In this document: piece after piece, positions 26,421 to 33,932 of the stretch
How the letters are laid out: each line of letters begins with the position of its first letter
Position numbering within the stretch: position 1 is the stretch's first letter
Source: Chloroflexota bacterium
Lineage (GTDB): Bacteria; Chloroflexota; Anaerolineae; Anaerolineales; Villigracilaceae
Length of the DNA stretch: 64,000 nucleotides
NCBI GenBank assembly: GCA_016223135.1
Contig: JACRPQ010000004.1
Location: 682,001-746,000, forward strand
Direction of reading: 5' to 3'
Notes under the pieces: model-generated
The model's input: only the letters and a program-made list of their open reading frames with translations
Database searches by the model: none
What the model was told of the DNA's origin: nothing
Position numbers and translations under genes: made by a program

Positions 26421-29210
26421 TTACAAAAATTCACCCAACCATTTTGCCGCCTCGCGCGGGAGGTTTGCGGCAGGTCCCTGCCGTGCCGTGCATTGCGGCA
26501 AGGACTCGAGGAACAGCCGTCCGTATTGTTTGGTCAATACGCGGCGGTCGAGGATGGCGACCACGCCGCGGTCGGATTGCGTGCGGATGAGGCGCCCAAA
26601 TCCCTGGCGGAATTTGAGAATCGCTTCGGGCAGGTAATATTGATTGAAGGGGTCTTCGTACATTTCTGAGCGTGCCGCGATGAGCGGGTCGCTGGGGACA
26701 TCGAAGGGCAGTTTGGTGATGACGACCACCGAGAGCGCTTCGCCCGGCACATCCACGCCCTCCCAAAAAGACTTGGTTCCCAGCAAAACCGCGCGTTCGG
26801 TGGTCTTGAACGATTCGAGCAGTGCGTTTGGCGAGGCGCCGTCGCCCTGCTCATAGACGTAAATCTCCTCGCGCGCAAGCGGCGCGGTGATGGCTTGCGC
26901 GGCTTTCTTCAGCGCCGCATAGGAAGTGAACAGCACCAGCATCCGTCCGCCGGTGGCTTTGGCGGCGTTGAGAATGGTTTTGTGGAGGATTTGTTCGTAA
27001 CCGTTCTGATTCGGTTCGGGGATGTCGTTGGCGATGTAGAGTAAAGCGGCGTTCTCATAATCGTAAGGCGAGCCGAGCTGCATTTCGTCCGCTTCGTCCG
27101 CGCCGAGAGTGTTGCGCAGATACTGGAATTCGCCGTGAGCGGTCAGCGTGGCGGAGGTGAGGATGACCGAGCGTTTTTCATGCCACAGGTATTTTTCAAC
27201 CAGCGGAGCGACGCTGAGGGGGGCGGCATTCAGTGAAAGACGGTTTTGATTCGGCTGGACTTCGATCCAATATACCGTGCCTGCGTTCGGTTTACTGATC
27301 ATGCCGGTGATGTTCGCTTCGGCTTCGGTGAGGCGGCGGATGGCGTTGCTGATGTCGCCCATCACGTCTTCGAGTTCGTCGTGACCATCGGCATAGAGTT
27401 CAGCGGCGGCTTTGTGAATTTCGCCCAGGTCATTCAGCAGATTGCGGAGGGTTTCGCCGGTGGCATCCCAAGCCATTTCCACTTCGTCCCAGTAGGGCAA
27501 AGTTCGCGTGGCAGGCAGAATACGCATTTGCCAGGCATAATTCGATTGCGGTTGTCCTTCGCGTTGAATGCGCGCGAACTCGCCCAACACATTGAAGAAC
27601 TCGCGGCTCATCTGTTCGATGCGGAAGGCTTTGTCGGTGGCGCGGCTGACTTTTTGCTGAAGCAGCCCGAGGTCCGAGGGGCGAAGCGTTTCGTTCGTTT
27701 CGCCGAGCAGGCGTCCCAGCACGCCGCTGTTTGTGCCGCCGATTTCCTTCATCATGCGTTCCAAATCGTATTGACTCAATTTGAACGAGAGTGCGTTGGT
27801 GGTGGCGGCTTCGAGGTGATGACCTTCGTCAATGATGAGGTGCGAATATTCGGGCAGGACTTTGCTGCCTGTGGCGACATCGGACAAGAGAAGCGCGTGG
27901 TTGACAACCAGCACGTGCGCGGATTGCGAGGCGGTTTTGGCGCGATGAAAGGGACATGCCCCACCGGCGCGCTTGATGCACGTTTCGGTGGTGCACGCAT
28001 CATCCTCCGCCGACAGTCGATTCCACACCTCACGCTCGGTCGGTCCCGTGAGGTTGATCTCGCTTCGATCTCCGCTCGAGTTGGTGAGCTGCCAGACCAG
28101 CACTTTTGCCAGCACGCGCATTTCGTCCGCGTTTTTGGGTCCGTAATGCCGCATGTTTTCGAGCCGGCGCGGGCAAAGATAGTTTGAGCGTCCCTTGAGG
28201 ACGGAGAAGCGGAAATCGAGGTCGAGCGCCCGGCTTAGGTTGGGAAGGTCGCGCTGGATGAGTTGGTCCTGCAGGTTGATGGTGTTGGTGGAGACGACGA
28301 CGCGCGTGTTGTTTTGCAGGGCGAACAAGGCGGCGGGGATGAGGTAAGCAAAACTTTTGCCTACGCCGGTGCCGGCTTCAACCATCAGATGTGTGCCACG
28401 CGAGAGGGCATTGGTGACTGCGCGCAGCATGGCGATTTGTTCCGGTCGCTGTTCGAAGGATTCGAAATAACGCGAAAACGGTCCGCCGTATTCCAAAATG
28501 GACGCCACCTCGTCTTCGTTGAGCGGAATCGGTTTTTCTGGATTGCCCAGGGGAGGATAATTTTCTTCGTCGAAGGAGGGCGCAGGTTTTTGCGCCTTTT
28601 TGGCTTTGATGCCCTCTTTGGCGCGTGAACGCAGGACTTCCTGAAATGCCCAGTTGGCGTCCCATTCCAGCACTTCGCCGTGCCGGACGATTTCAGCGAG
28701 CAGGTCGAGCGGCAGTTCGCGCACGAGTTCGAGCAGTCTGTTGAACGCCGCCATGGTGACGCGGGCATCGTCCAGGGCGCGGTGGGTGGCGGGGAGCAGG
28801 ATGCCGAGTTGTTTGCCGAGCGCGCCGAGGTTGTAACGGCTGGCGGCGGGCATGACGACTGCCGCGAGTTCGTAGGTGTCAATGACTTCGTTGTATTGCA
28901 GCGCCCCCGCCTGTTTTTGGAGGAAGCCTAAATCGAAACGGATGTTATGTCCCACCACGGGCGCATCCCCCACGAAGGCTTCGAGTTCATGAGCAATATC
29001 GCGCAGGCGCGGCGCGTGGCGCACTTCCACGTCGCTGATGCCGGTCAACGCGGTGATGAATTCAGGGATGTGCCGCCCGGGGTTGATCAGGGTGGACCAT
29101 TCATCTTCCACGCGGTGTCCCTTGAACTTGACCGCCCCAATCTCGATGACTGCGTCGCGCTCATCGTTGAGCCCGGTGGTTTCGATGTCAATGGCTACGA
29201 TTGATTGCAT
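26421..29210 (-). CDS. dinG: DinG-family helicase with N-terminal DnaQ-like exonuclease
   Basis: A 929-residue protein. Residues 1-160 form a DEDD exonuclease (VAIDIETTGLNDERDAVIEI; later HNIRFDLGFLQKQAG and HRALDDARVTM). The rest is an XPD/DinG superfamily-2 helicase with Walker A MVEAGTGVGKSFAY, the DEGH box LIIDEGHHLEA, and four cysteines (SNYLCPRR, ACTTETC, GACPFHR) placed as in the iron-sulphur cluster of XPD/DinG. Firmicute DinG proteins share the exonuclease fusion but lack the cluster, so having both is worth noting. A role in R-loop or D-loop repair is inferred. Confidence 0.92.
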   Translation of the reverse strand: MQSIVAIDIETTGLNDERDAVIEIGAVKFKGHRVEDEWSTLINPGRHIPEFITALTGISDVEVRHAPRLRDIAHELEAFVGDAPVVGHNIRFDLGFLQKQAGALQYNEVIDTYELAAVVMPAASRYNLGALGKQLGILLPATHRALDDARVTMAAFNRLLELVRELPLDLLAEIVRHGEVLEWDANWAFQEVLRSRAKEGIKAKKAQKPAPSFDEENYPPLGNPEKPIPLNEDEVASILEYGGPFSRYFESFEQRPEQIAMLRAVTNALSRGTHLMVEAGTGVGKSFAYLIPAALFALQNNTRVVVSTNTINLQDQLIQRDLPNLSRALDLDFRFSVLKGRSNYLCPRRLENMRHYGPKNADEMRVLAKVLVWQLTNSSGDRSEINLTGPTEREVWNRLSAEDDACTTETCIKRAGGACPFHRAKTASQSAHVLVVNHALLLSDVATGSKVLPEYSHLIIDEGHHLEAATTNALSFKLSQYDLERMMKEIGGTNSGVLGRLLGETNETLRPSDLGLLQQKVSRATDKAFRIEQMSREFFNVLGEFARIQREGQPQSNYAWQMRILPATRTLPYWDEVEMAWDATGETLRNLLNDLGEIHKAAAELYADGHDELEDVMGDISNAIRRLTEAEANITGMISKPNAGTVYWIEVQPNQNRLSLNAAPLSVAPLVEKYLWHEKRSVILTSATLTAHGEFQYLRNTLGADEADEMQLGSPYDYENAALLYIANDIPEPNQNGYEQILHKTILNAAKATGGRMLVLFTSYAALKKAAQAITAPLAREEIYVYEQGDGASPNALLESFKTTERAVLLGTKSFWEGVDVPGEALSVVVITKLPFDVPSDPLIAARSEMYEDPFNQYYLPEAILKFRQGFGRLIRTQSDRGVVAILDRRVLTKQYGRLFLESLPQCTARQGPAANLPREAAKWLGEFL

Positions 29211-29227
29211 AGTAGAACAAGTGTATC

Positions 29228-29256
29228 ATGAAAAAAACCTCCCCTTTTGGGAGAGG
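29228..29256 (-). terminator. terminator between the 29268-29960 gene and dinG
   Basis: ACCTCCCC and GGGAGAGGT form a stem with a TTTT loop (one mismatch), flanked by an A-run that reads as a T-run on the minus strand. It lies just after the stop of the upstream gene. Confidence 0.65.
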
Positions 29257-29267
29257 TCATGGCGATG

Positions 29268-29960
29268 TCATTCCGTCAGCGCGGCTTTCACCGCCTCGAG
29301 CTGCATCTGAACGATGGGCTTTTCCTTCGCCTTTTTCCTGAAGAATTCCTTGATGTCCTTCAATTTCATGGCAGGGATGGGGGCATCCGCCGCATCAATT
29401 TCAACATCGTCGCTGATGAAGACCATCATGGCATTGATGGGCGGAATTTGCGTTTCGTCCATGCGCTTGGCGAGATGTTTCTTCAAGGCGCTGATTTCAC
29501 TTTCCAGCTCGATGTCCGGGCGTCCCAGCCCTTCCTGCCCGAAGAGGCGCATGTAGGCTTGCAGAAAGCCGCCGCCGCTCATGCGCCAGCGGTTCTTGTG
29601 GTAGGTGACCTTTCCGCGCTGATGATAGGGGAGCAGCACCCAAATCCCTGCGGGACCGACAAGCAAATGCGAAGCGGGCGTCGTGTAATGATAGATGGCG
29701 AATTCGTTTTGCAAGCCTTTGAGTCCGGCGTCCAGTTTTTCGTCGGGGCGCGGGCTGCGCCCGTAGCGGTTGCCCAGGTACATGCCGATTTGTGTCAGCG
29801 TGAAGCCGATCAGCAGGGCGGCGAGCGAATAGGCGAACAGGTCTGTGCGGGTGAACGAGATGTACATGCCCAAGCCCAGCACAATCAGCGCGGCGAGGCT
29901 GGTCCATTGACCGATTTGGCGGTTGCGTTGAATGAGTTTTTCGTTTTTGATGATTTTCAT
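29268..29960 (-). CDS. conserved membrane protein, possibly NERD-related
   Basis: A 230-residue protein with two N-terminal membrane helices (WTSLAALIVLGLGMYISF and AYSLAALLIGFTLTQIGMYL), then a soluble part with EFAIYHYTTPASHLLVGPAGIWVLLP. That stretch recalls the core of nuclease-related (NERD) domains, but the usual catalytic lysine context is not clear. The C-terminus is charged and probably helical. Function unknown. It is flanked upstream by a nested palindrome and downstream by a terminator. Confidence 0.6.
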   Translation of the reverse strand: MKIIKNEKLIQRNRQIGQWTSLAALIVLGLGMYISFTRTDLFAYSLAALLIGFTLTQIGMYLGNRYGRSPRPDEKLDAGLKGLQNEFAIYHYTTPASHLLVGPAGIWVLLPYHQRGKVTYHKNRWRMSGGGFLQAYMRLFGQEGLGRPDIELESEISALKKHLAKRMDETQIPPINAMMVFISDDVEIDAADAPIPAMKLKDIKEFFRKKAKEKPIVQMQLEAVKAALTE

Positions 29961-29972
29961 GAATACCTTTTT

Positions 29973-30160
29973 GACTGCGAAGGCGTGAAGTGCGCAAAGA
30001 TTCAGAAAAAGTTTCTTTACCGTACACAGAAACCCTAAAGGTCTGCTTTCCCTTCGTGAATTTGAGAATTTCCAAAAAGACCTTTAGGGTTTTTCACGAG
30101 AGAAATGTACGGTAGAGAGTAAAAAGCAAGAAAACTTTGCGTTCTTCGTGTCTTCGCGGT
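29973..30160. repeat. three-layer nested palindrome
   Basis: Outer arms ACTGCGAAGGCGTGAAGTGC (29973) and CTTTGCGTTCTTCGTGTCTT (30135) are imperfect partners. Next come TACCGTACA (30018-30026) and TGTACGGTA (30106-30114), perfect. The inner pair AAACCCTAAAGGTCT (30030-30044) and AGACCTTTAGGGTTT (30078-30092), also perfect, matches the innermost layer of the nest at 7456-7817. Confidence 0.75.
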
Positions 30161-30165
30161 GAGAG

Positions 30166-31182
30166 TTACTTTCTCAAACTTTCCTCGATGGCAGACTTCA
30201 TCGCATCCAGCACCTTCGACTCTGCCGCCTCTTTCGCCACGCGGATGGCGTTCTTGATTGCCAGCGCATCCGAGCGCCCGTGACCGATGAAGACCAGTCC
30301 ATTCACGCCGAGCAGGGGCGCTGCGCCTTCTTCGGACGGGTCGAGCAGTTTTTTCACCTTACCCATTGCTGGTTTGACGAGCAACCCGCCAATCAGCGCC
30401 AGCGGACCGCCGCCTTTGATTGCCTCGCGGATTTTTTCGATGATTAACTTGGCGACCGCCTCGGTGGATTTGAGCAGTACGTTGCCGGTGAAGCCGTCCG
30501 TCACTGCCACGTCCACGTGACCGCTAAAAATTTCCTTGCCTTCCACGTTGCCGACGAAGTTCAGTCCCGCATTTGCCAGGAGCGGGTATGTCCCCTTGAC
30601 CAGTTCACTGCCCTTGCCTGCTTCTTCGCCGTTCGAGATCAACCCAACCCGGGGATTCTTCACCCCGCGCACGCGCTCCGCATAGACGCTGCCCATGATG
30701 CCAAATTGTAAAAGATTCTCCGGCTTGCAATCGGGATTTGCGCCGATGTCGAGAATGATACAGGTGCCGGTTGCTGTGGGAAAGACCGGCGCCAGGGCAG
30801 GACGGTCCACGCCGCGCAGGCGTCCCAAGCGGAAGAGTGATGTCACCATTGCCGCGCCGGTATTGCCTGCCGTGACGAACGCATCCGCTTCACCGCGCTT
30901 GACCATGTCCAGCCCGACCGCCATCGAGTTTTGTGCGTCTTTGTGGCGGGCTTTCATCACCAGTTCTTCGCCTTTATCGTGCATGGTCAGCATTTCGGGG
31001 GCGTGGACAATGCTCAGGGGCAGACCCGCTGCATTGGCAGAATCAAGTATCGGTTGAATCTTTGAAGCGTCGCCCGTCAGGATGATTTCCACGCCGTATT
31101 CGCGCGCCGCCATCACTGCGCCTTCCACATCCGGTCTCGGATAATTGTCGCTTCCCATCGCATCCAGAACAATTCGTGTCAT
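30166..31182 (-). CDS. plsX: phosphate acyltransferase PlsX
   Basis: A 338-residue enzyme that makes acyl-phosphate from acyl-ACP, the entry to phospholipid synthesis with PlsY. It has the family blocks TRIVLDAMGSDNYPRPDVEG, FVTAGNTGAAM, LDIGANPDCKPENLLQFG and VGLISNGEEAGKGSELVK. I use the ATG at 31182; the frame stays open further upstream only because it runs through the two tRNA genes. No fab genes are adjacent. Confidence 0.96.
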   Translation of the reverse strand: MTRIVLDAMGSDNYPRPDVEGAVMAAREYGVEIILTGDASKIQPILDSANAAGLPLSIVHAPEMLTMHDKGEELVMKARHKDAQNSMAVGLDMVKRGEADAFVTAGNTGAAMVTSLFRLGRLRGVDRPALAPVFPTATGTCIILDIGANPDCKPENLLQFGIMGSVYAERVRGVKNPRVGLISNGEEAGKGSELVKGTYPLLANAGLNFVGNVEGKEIFSGHVDVAVTDGFTGNVLLKSTEAVAKLIIEKIREAIKGGGPLALIGGLLVKPAMGKVKKLLDPSEEGAAPLLGVNGLVFIGHGRSDALAIKNAIRVAKEAAESKVLDAMKSAIEESLRK

Positions 31183-31205
31183 ATTTTTCTCCGCAAGGTC
31201 TTTGC

Positions 31206-31233
31206 TTGACAAGCAAGGCAAGCCGATTATAAT
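31206..31233 (+). promoter_or_regulatory. promoter of tRNA-Leu
   Basis: -35 TTGACA (31206-31211), 16-base spacer, consensus -10 TATAAT (31228-31233), 14 bases before the tRNA. It reads away from plsX. Confidence 0.85.
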
Positions 31234-31246
31234 ACGCCCTGCTTGG

Positions 31247-31328
31247 GCGCTGGTGCTGGAATTGGCAGACAGGCATGGTTGAGGGCCATGTGCCGCAAGG
31301 CGTGGAGGTTCAAGTCCTCTCCAGCGCA
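31247..31328 (+). tRNA. tRNA-Leu (GAG)
   Basis: The acceptor arms GCGCTGG (31247) and CCAGCGC (31321-31327) pair, with discriminator A at 31328. The anticodon stem CATGG/CCATG encloses loop TTGAGGG, giving anticodon GAG. A long variable arm (TGCCGCAAGGCG) and the T-arm GGAGGTTCAAGTCCTCT confirm a class-II leucine tRNA. CCA is not encoded. Confidence 0.93.
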
Positions 31329-31339
31329 CTGGAAGATGC

Positions 31340-31366
31340 AAAAAATCCCCGTCACGGGGATTTTTT
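31340..31366. terminator. shared bidirectional terminator of the convergent tRNA genes
   Basis: AAAAAATCCCCG (31340-31351) and CGGGGATTTTTT (31355-31366) form a perfect stem with a TCA loop and T-runs on both strands, between the convergent tRNA-Leu and tRNA-Arg genes. Confidence 0.92.
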
Positions 31367-31385
31367 CTTTTTGCGAAGTCGTTGG

Positions 31386-31457
31386 CGCCCCCGCGCAGAC
31401 TCGAACTGCGCTCTTCGGCTCCGGAGGCCGACGCTCTGTCCACTGAGCTACGGGGGC
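31386..31457 (-). tRNA. tRNA-Arg (CCG)
   Basis: On the minus strand the acceptor GCCCCCG pairs with CGGGGGC; the D-arm is GCTCAGTGGACAGAGC. The anticodon stem TCGGC/GCCGA encloses CTCCGGA, giving anticodon CCG, and the T-loop is GTTCGAGTC. CCA is not encoded. Confidence 0.93.
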
Positions 31458-31505
31458 GGGCAGGGCGATTTTATCACCGAGCCGCAGACTTCGGAAGTCT
31501 CCTGA

Positions 31506-31678
31506 TTATGCCTTGTATGGCTTTCTCATTATCGCTCGACGGAATCAATTTTTGTACACGGATCGCACGGATGATACGGAATTTTCCGTGAAAAACGGAA
31601 AGAAATCCGTTCATTCCGCGAAATCCGTGTACAAAGAAGGCTTGCATCCAGACTTTGAGAAAACCATATTATGCCTTG
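31506..31678. mobile_element. family-A MITE-like element, copy 1, with target duplication
   Basis: The element occupies 31516-31668 (153 bp). Its ends TATGGCTTTCTC and GAGAAAACCATA are inverted repeats with one mismatch in 12. The 10 bases TTATGCCTTG flank it directly on both sides (31506-31515 and 31669-31678), a perfect target-site duplication. An inner inverted pair TTTGTACACGGAT (31551) and ATCCGTGTACAAA (31623) is also perfect. Copy 2 is at 47107-47259. It carries no transposase. The right duplication starts exactly on the stop codon of the prsW gene. Confidence 0.87.
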
Positions 31679-32655
31679 GCGAGAGGCGCAAGTTGCGCCA
31701 ATTCGGTGCGCAGCTGTTCGATAATGCGGCTATTTCCGCGTTCCTCGCCGTGTTTTTGTAGTTGTTCCTTCTTATGGGCGAGTTCGCCGAGCAGTTGATA
31801 AAAGCGTTTTGTGGCGCGGAAATTGCCTGCCGAGAGCGCCGAAAGATGCGCGCCCGCCTGGAAGAACGAAATGGCGGTGTTGTACTGGTTTTGTGAGATT
31901 GCGCCGCTGGTCACCTCTTCCGCCAACTGCCGCTTAAGGACATTGCGCTCATGGGTGATCATCCAAATGATGAAGCCCAGCATGAAAGCATAGCCGGCAT
32001 AATCTGCCAGGAGACCGAGGATGAACCCGCCTCCGCCGCCGATGACGCTGCTGAACGTGTTGTGGAAGGAGTGCAATAGCACTGCAACCGTATAGCCGGC
32101 CGGCACGGCGATAATCTTCACAAGCGTATTGCGGCTGATGCGCGCCACCGCCAGCCCGATGCCCGTAAACGCTGTGAAGAACGGATGCATCCAACCGACG
32201 AGTACCACGCGAATGATGACCAACGTCCAGAAACCTTCCCAGCCCGCCTCCTGAAAACCGTTGCGGTAGATATAAAGCACGTTTTCAATGGCGGCAAAGC
32301 CCATGGCGGTAATGCCGCCATAGACGATACCGTCCAGCACGGAGTCGAACTCGCTGCGGAATATCAGGAAGACCATCAGCACTGCCAGCCCTTTCAACGT
32401 CTCCTCAATGATGGGCGCGATAATCGAGGTGGTGCTGAAATCGGCTGCGGCTTCGGAGCCGGTGAACAGATAGACGCCGATGCCAAATGCCGTGTTCAAA
32501 ATGTACGCGCCACCGCCTGCGATGACCACGCCCCACAGAAACGCCGCGCCAAGCAGAAGTTTCGGCTCCTTCTCGTAGCGGTCAAGCCAATAGACGAACG
32601 CCGCAAACACAAACATCGGCACAAACCCAAAGAAAAACGCTCCCAGCAATGCCAT
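31669..32655 (-). CDS. PrsW-family intramembrane metalloprotease
   Basis: A 328-residue membrane protein with about eight helices. The conserved EETLKG, the AIENVLYIYRNG motif, GWMHPFFTAFTGIGLAVAR and LLHSFHNTF carry the Glu and His residues that define PrsW proteases, which cut membrane anti-sigma factors. The C-terminal about 70 residues are soluble and helical. Its stop codon coincides with the edge of the family-A element. The target anti-sigma factor is not in the window. Confidence 0.85.
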   Translation of the reverse strand: MALLGAFFFGFVPMFVFAAFVYWLDRYEKEPKLLLGAAFLWGVVIAGGGAYILNTAFGIGVYLFTGSEAAADFSTTSIIAPIIEETLKGLAVLMVFLIFRSEFDSVLDGIVYGGITAMGFAAIENVLYIYRNGFQEAGWEGFWTLVIIRVVLVGWMHPFFTAFTGIGLAVARISRNTLVKIIAVPAGYTVAVLLHSFHNTFSSVIGGGGGFILGLLADYAGYAFMLGFIIWMITHERNVLKRQLAEEVTSGAISQNQYNTAISFFQAGAHLSALSAGNFRATKRFYQLLGELAHKKEQLQKHGEERGNSRIIEQLRTELAQLAPLAKA

Positions 32656-32678
32656 GGCTCCTCCAATTTATGATTCTG

Positions 32679-32780
32679 AACTTATGCAAAATTGTTTTCT
32701 TATCCGTTAATCCGCGCCAGTCTTCGCGAATTTTGAACGAATTAACGCAGATCAGTGAAGATTGGTGGATAAATTCAGGC
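32679..32780. repeat. family-B repeat, truncated copy
   Basis: It begins AACTTATGCAAAATTG and contains ATCCGCGCCAGTCTTCGCGA and the stretch GTGAAGATTGGTGGAT, as in the full copies at 48153-48267 and 56058-56172, but lacks the far terminal GCGTAAGTC. It encodes the last residues and stop codon of the TIGR03936 gene on the minus strand. Confidence 0.7.
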
Positions 32781-33393
32781 GGGTTCTTTCGATACGCGTT
32801 TCCTCGAACGCGATGCCTAACACATCCAACACTTCTTCGGGACGTCCCGTTGCGCCCTCTTTGGCGGAGAGTTTCATAATGATTTTCTCTCCTCTCCCCT
32901 CCGGAGAAGAGACGGAGGTGAGGGATTCGATCAAAGGACGCAAATCGTATTCCTTGCCGCGGCGGGATCGCAGGATGGATTCGGCGTTCATCACAGCGTC
33001 AATTCGCCGCTTCAATTCGGACCCGTCAACGGGTTCCGTCAAAGTGACCTCATACTCCGCCGAAACGACCCGCGTCTGCAAAGCGGGCGCGCGGTCATCC
33101 ACCTGCTCAATGGCAAGTATCTGAATGCCCGGCGGAAGCGTCCCCTGAAGTGTATCGCGCAAGCCTTCCAGCGGTATATCCCTCTCTAGTTTCATATCCA
33201 GCACCTCGCAGCGCGAGGCAAAGCCGAGCGGCAGTGCCGCCGCCATGCTGATTTTCGGCTGAGGATGAAATCCATGCGAATAGGCGAGCGGAAGTTCGGC
33301 GCGGCGCGCCGCACGCTCCCATAACTTGTGCAGGTCGAGGTGACCGGTATAGCGCAGCGCGCCCTGTTTGGAAAATGTAATTTGAATACGCAT
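32752..33393 (-). CDS. TIGR03936-family radical-SAM-associated protein (DUF2344)
   Basis: A 213-residue protein beginning MRIQITFSKQGALRYTGHLD, the hallmark of the DUF2344/TIGR03936 family that accompanies, or is fused to, TIGR03960 radical SAM proteins. It has SHGFHPQPKISMAAALPLGF near residue 40. Two parts look repeat-derived: residues about 157-170 (ESLTSVSSPEGRGEK) match a CT-rich palindrome, and the last nine residues plus stop come from a family-B element. It overlaps the preceding ClbS-like gene by one base. Confidence 0.85.
   Translation of the reverse strand: MRIQITFSKQGALRYTGHLDLHKLWERAARRAELPLAYSHGFHPQPKISMAAALPLGFASRCEVLDMKLERDIPLEGLRDTLQGTLPPGIQILAIEQVDDRAPALQTRVVSAEYEVTLTEPVDGSELKRRIDAVMNAESILRSRRGKEYDLRPLIESLTSVSSPEGRGEKIIMKLSAKEGATGRPEEVLDVLGIAFEETRIERTRLNLSTNLH
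32887..32924. repeat. family-H CT-rich palindrome inside the TIGR03936 gene
   Basis: CTCTCCTCTCCCCTCCGGAG is followed by AAGAGACGGAGGTGAGGG, in frame, encoding LTSVSSPEGRGEK. It is related to elements at 6533-6568 and 58898-58980. Confidence 0.68.
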
Positions 33394-33932
33394 TATTTCT
33401 TTTGTACGCCGTTGGCATTCAACCAGCGCCGCATGGGACGGGCGAATTCACGATAGCGTTCGCAGGTGTGCTTGATGACGTGCTGATACAGATTGTTATG
33501 GCGGCTGAGCGTGCTTTCCTTCATGCTTTCCAGTGCGGAGATGATGGAACAGAACGCTTCGATTTCCTGCGCCCCCAGGTCGTCGAGCGAAACGTGCCTG
33601 TGCCTCTCGACAACCCATTCGCCCGCGGCGTCCGCTTCCAGCAGGGGAGAGCCAAAATCGGGATAGCCAAACTCATCCAGAAAGACATCCAGCGCGGATT
33701 GGCTTTTGCAAGGCGTGTAGGGCTGATCGTGCAGGATTTCGTACAGACGGTCGGCAAGATACTGCTCGTGCGCCCAGAGGTAAGCCAAAGTATCTTTAAC
33801 CGACCATGTTCCAACCACGCCTTTGAGCGTCATGCGGCGCATATATCCGACGCGATTCACCAATTGCTCGAAATGATCGCGTTCCTTCAGGATTCGCTCA
33901 ACAAGGATTTCCCTCTGCCGGAGGTTGGACAT
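33393..33932 (-). CDS. ClbS/DfsB-like four-helix protein (DinB superfamily)
   Basis: A 179-residue all-helical protein. TWSVKDTLAYLWAHEQYLAD near residues 42-61 matches the first conserved histidine region of DinB/ClbS proteins, and later HRHVSLDDLG and NLYQHVIKHTCERYREF supply the other helices. The biochemical role is unknown. It overlaps both neighbours by one base in the TIGR03960 operon. Confidence 0.75.
   Translation of the reverse strand: MSNLRQREILVERILKERDHFEQLVNRVGYMRRMTLKGVVGTWSVKDTLAYLWAHEQYLADRLYEILHDQPYTPCKSQSALDVFLDEFGYPDFGSPLLEADAAGEWVVERHRHVSLDDLGAQEIEAFCSIISALESMKESTLSRHNNLYQHVIKHTCERYREFARPMRRWLNANGVQKK

Noticed and set aside
31183-31443. N-terminal extension of PlsX
   Set aside because: The open frame passes through tRNA-Arg, the terminator and tRNA-Leu; the family start is the ATG at 31182.
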